Shown here: positions 63,479-64,000 of the stretch, piece after piece
Position numbering within the stretch: position 1 is the stretch's first letter
Layout of the letters: each line of letters begins with the position of its first letter
DNA from: Alligator mississippiensis
Taxonomy: Eukaryota > Chordata > Crocodylia > Alligatoridae
Reading direction: 5' to 3'
Length of the DNA stretch: 64,000 nucleotides
Assembly: GCF_030867095.1 (NCBI RefSeq)
Contig: NC_081835.1
Location: 42,639,892 to 42,703,891, forward strand
The notes under the pieces: model-generated
Database searches by the model: none
What the model was told of the DNA's origin: nothing
Seen by the model: the letters and a program-made list of their open reading frames with translations, nothing else
Made by a program: the position numbers and the translations under genes

Positions 63479-64000
63479 GTACTCAGTGAAGAAGACAGGG
63501 TGAGCGGAAACAGAGGGACAGGTATGGACAGATCCTCCAGGCAGCTGGGAGAACTGGTCCGTGACCATGGACTGGTGGATGCAGCCAAAGAGGCCCAAGG
63601 CCCCAGGGGACACTTCACCCGAGTGGACCATGCGGGAAACACCAAGTCCAGAATTGATTTTGTCTTCCTCCCCACGGGGTGGAGGGCAGAAGAGGCCAAA
63701 TGTACACCCATATGCTTCCTGGACCACTCCCTTCTCACCCTCCCGGCTGACCTGGGGGTACAGCTGGAAAGAGGCAGAGGAGTGTGGAAGCTGAACACCA
63801 GCCTCCTGGAAGACAAGCAAACAGATGCAGCTACAGAGACCGCTACGCGGGCTGGCGGACCCTTCGGTACCTGTACCAGAACCAGACTGAGTGGTGGGCC
63901 AGTGTCAAAGAGAGGAGCAGGGTTTTTTTCCAGAAAGTGGGCAAGTGGTGGGCCCCCTTCCACCGGAGGCAGCAGGAGCGCCTGACCTGTAAGTTACAGG
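63479..64000 (+). pseudogene. Tx1/L1-clade LINE ORF2, endonuclease C-terminus and linker
   Basis: The plus-strand frame 63473-63985 has MDRSSRQLGELVRDHGLVDA, TKSRIDFVFLP and CFLDHSLLTLPADL (Asp-His of the endonuclease), then RGVWKLNTSLLED. After a +1 or -1 shift near 63825 a second frame continues with GWRTLRYLYQNQTEWWASV and SRVFFQKVGKWW to the window end. In Tx1-type LINEs this linker leads into the RT, which would lie outside the window. The N-terminal half of the endonuclease (with GDFN) is missing. Confidence 0.8.

Noticed and set aside
1..64000. CRISPR arrays, bacterial operons, rRNA or tRNA genes
   Set aside because: No regular spaced repeats, no Shine-Dalgarno-led gene series and no RNA gene structure. 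The GATA and GT arrays are simple tandem repeats.

Overview
This 64 kb window is vertebrate nuclear DNA. The best fit is a sauropsid reptile, most likely a crocodilian: at least ten CR1 retroposon copies of several ages, many hAT-type DNA transposons with 8-bp target duplications, sparse L1/Tx1-clade LINE remnants, class I-like endogenous retrovirus (ERV) sequence, MIR-like SINE fragments and simple repeats. The species is an inference. I find no intact host gene, no rRNA or tRNA and no CRISPR array. Almost every long reading frame belongs to a mobile element or is the antisense shadow of one.

Layout. 1-4200: a decayed, nearly full-length CR1 on the minus strand, with ORF2 (reverse transcriptase and endonuclease) and a remnant of ORF1 (SGNH-esterase type). 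4481-5882: an unrecognised 333-codon plus-strand frame with a poly(A) signal, next to a possible divergent minus-strand partner. 6190-16670: a plus-strand ERV (gag, pro, RT, RNase H, integrase) without recognisable LTRs or env. Its gag is split by a CR1 at 7078-11276, which is itself split by a younger CR1 at 7744-8945. Two hAT elements sit in gag (11382-11568) and pro (12527-12855). A CR1 3' end closes the ERV at 16671-17196. 17200-19860: unexplained DNA with a CRE/TATA/splice-donor cluster at 18389-18487. 20380-21400: an L1-clade ORF1 remnant interrupted by an AT-rich hAT-like element. 22455-25600: a palindromic MITE-like end, simple repeats and short tandem duplications. 25605-28215: a deleted CR1, a GC-rich alternating inverted-repeat array that ends in a hAT terminus, and the C-terminus of a Tx1-type LINE. 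28216-28935: a likely minus-strand solo LTR.

29821-53695: mostly unique-looking intergenic DNA with scattered repeats. These include two copies of one hAT family (29821-30070 and 48165-48502), an MIR-like SINE (31747-31890), a CR1 inserted into a short repeat (35768-36616), a 205-bp palindromic MITE with a perfect 8-bp duplication (37999-38203), a plus-strand CR1 end (38325-38670), a plus-strand solo LTR (39583-40367), a young CR1 with a 351-codon RT frame (42924-44178) and a composite CR1/hAT cluster (51804-53695). 54298-56366 is a 2.07-kb hAT relative of the 205-bp MITE, filled with GC-rich alternating palindromes. The last part holds a GATA microsatellite, a 130-bp MITE with a perfect target duplication, another hAT element, a possible conserved element or short exon (61840-62100) and two Tx1-clade LINE fragments facing away from each other at about 63480.

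The genes do not form a functional unit. The window is best read as a record of successive insertions, whose nesting gives relative ages: ERV older than its CR1 insertion, which is older than the CR1 nested inside it.
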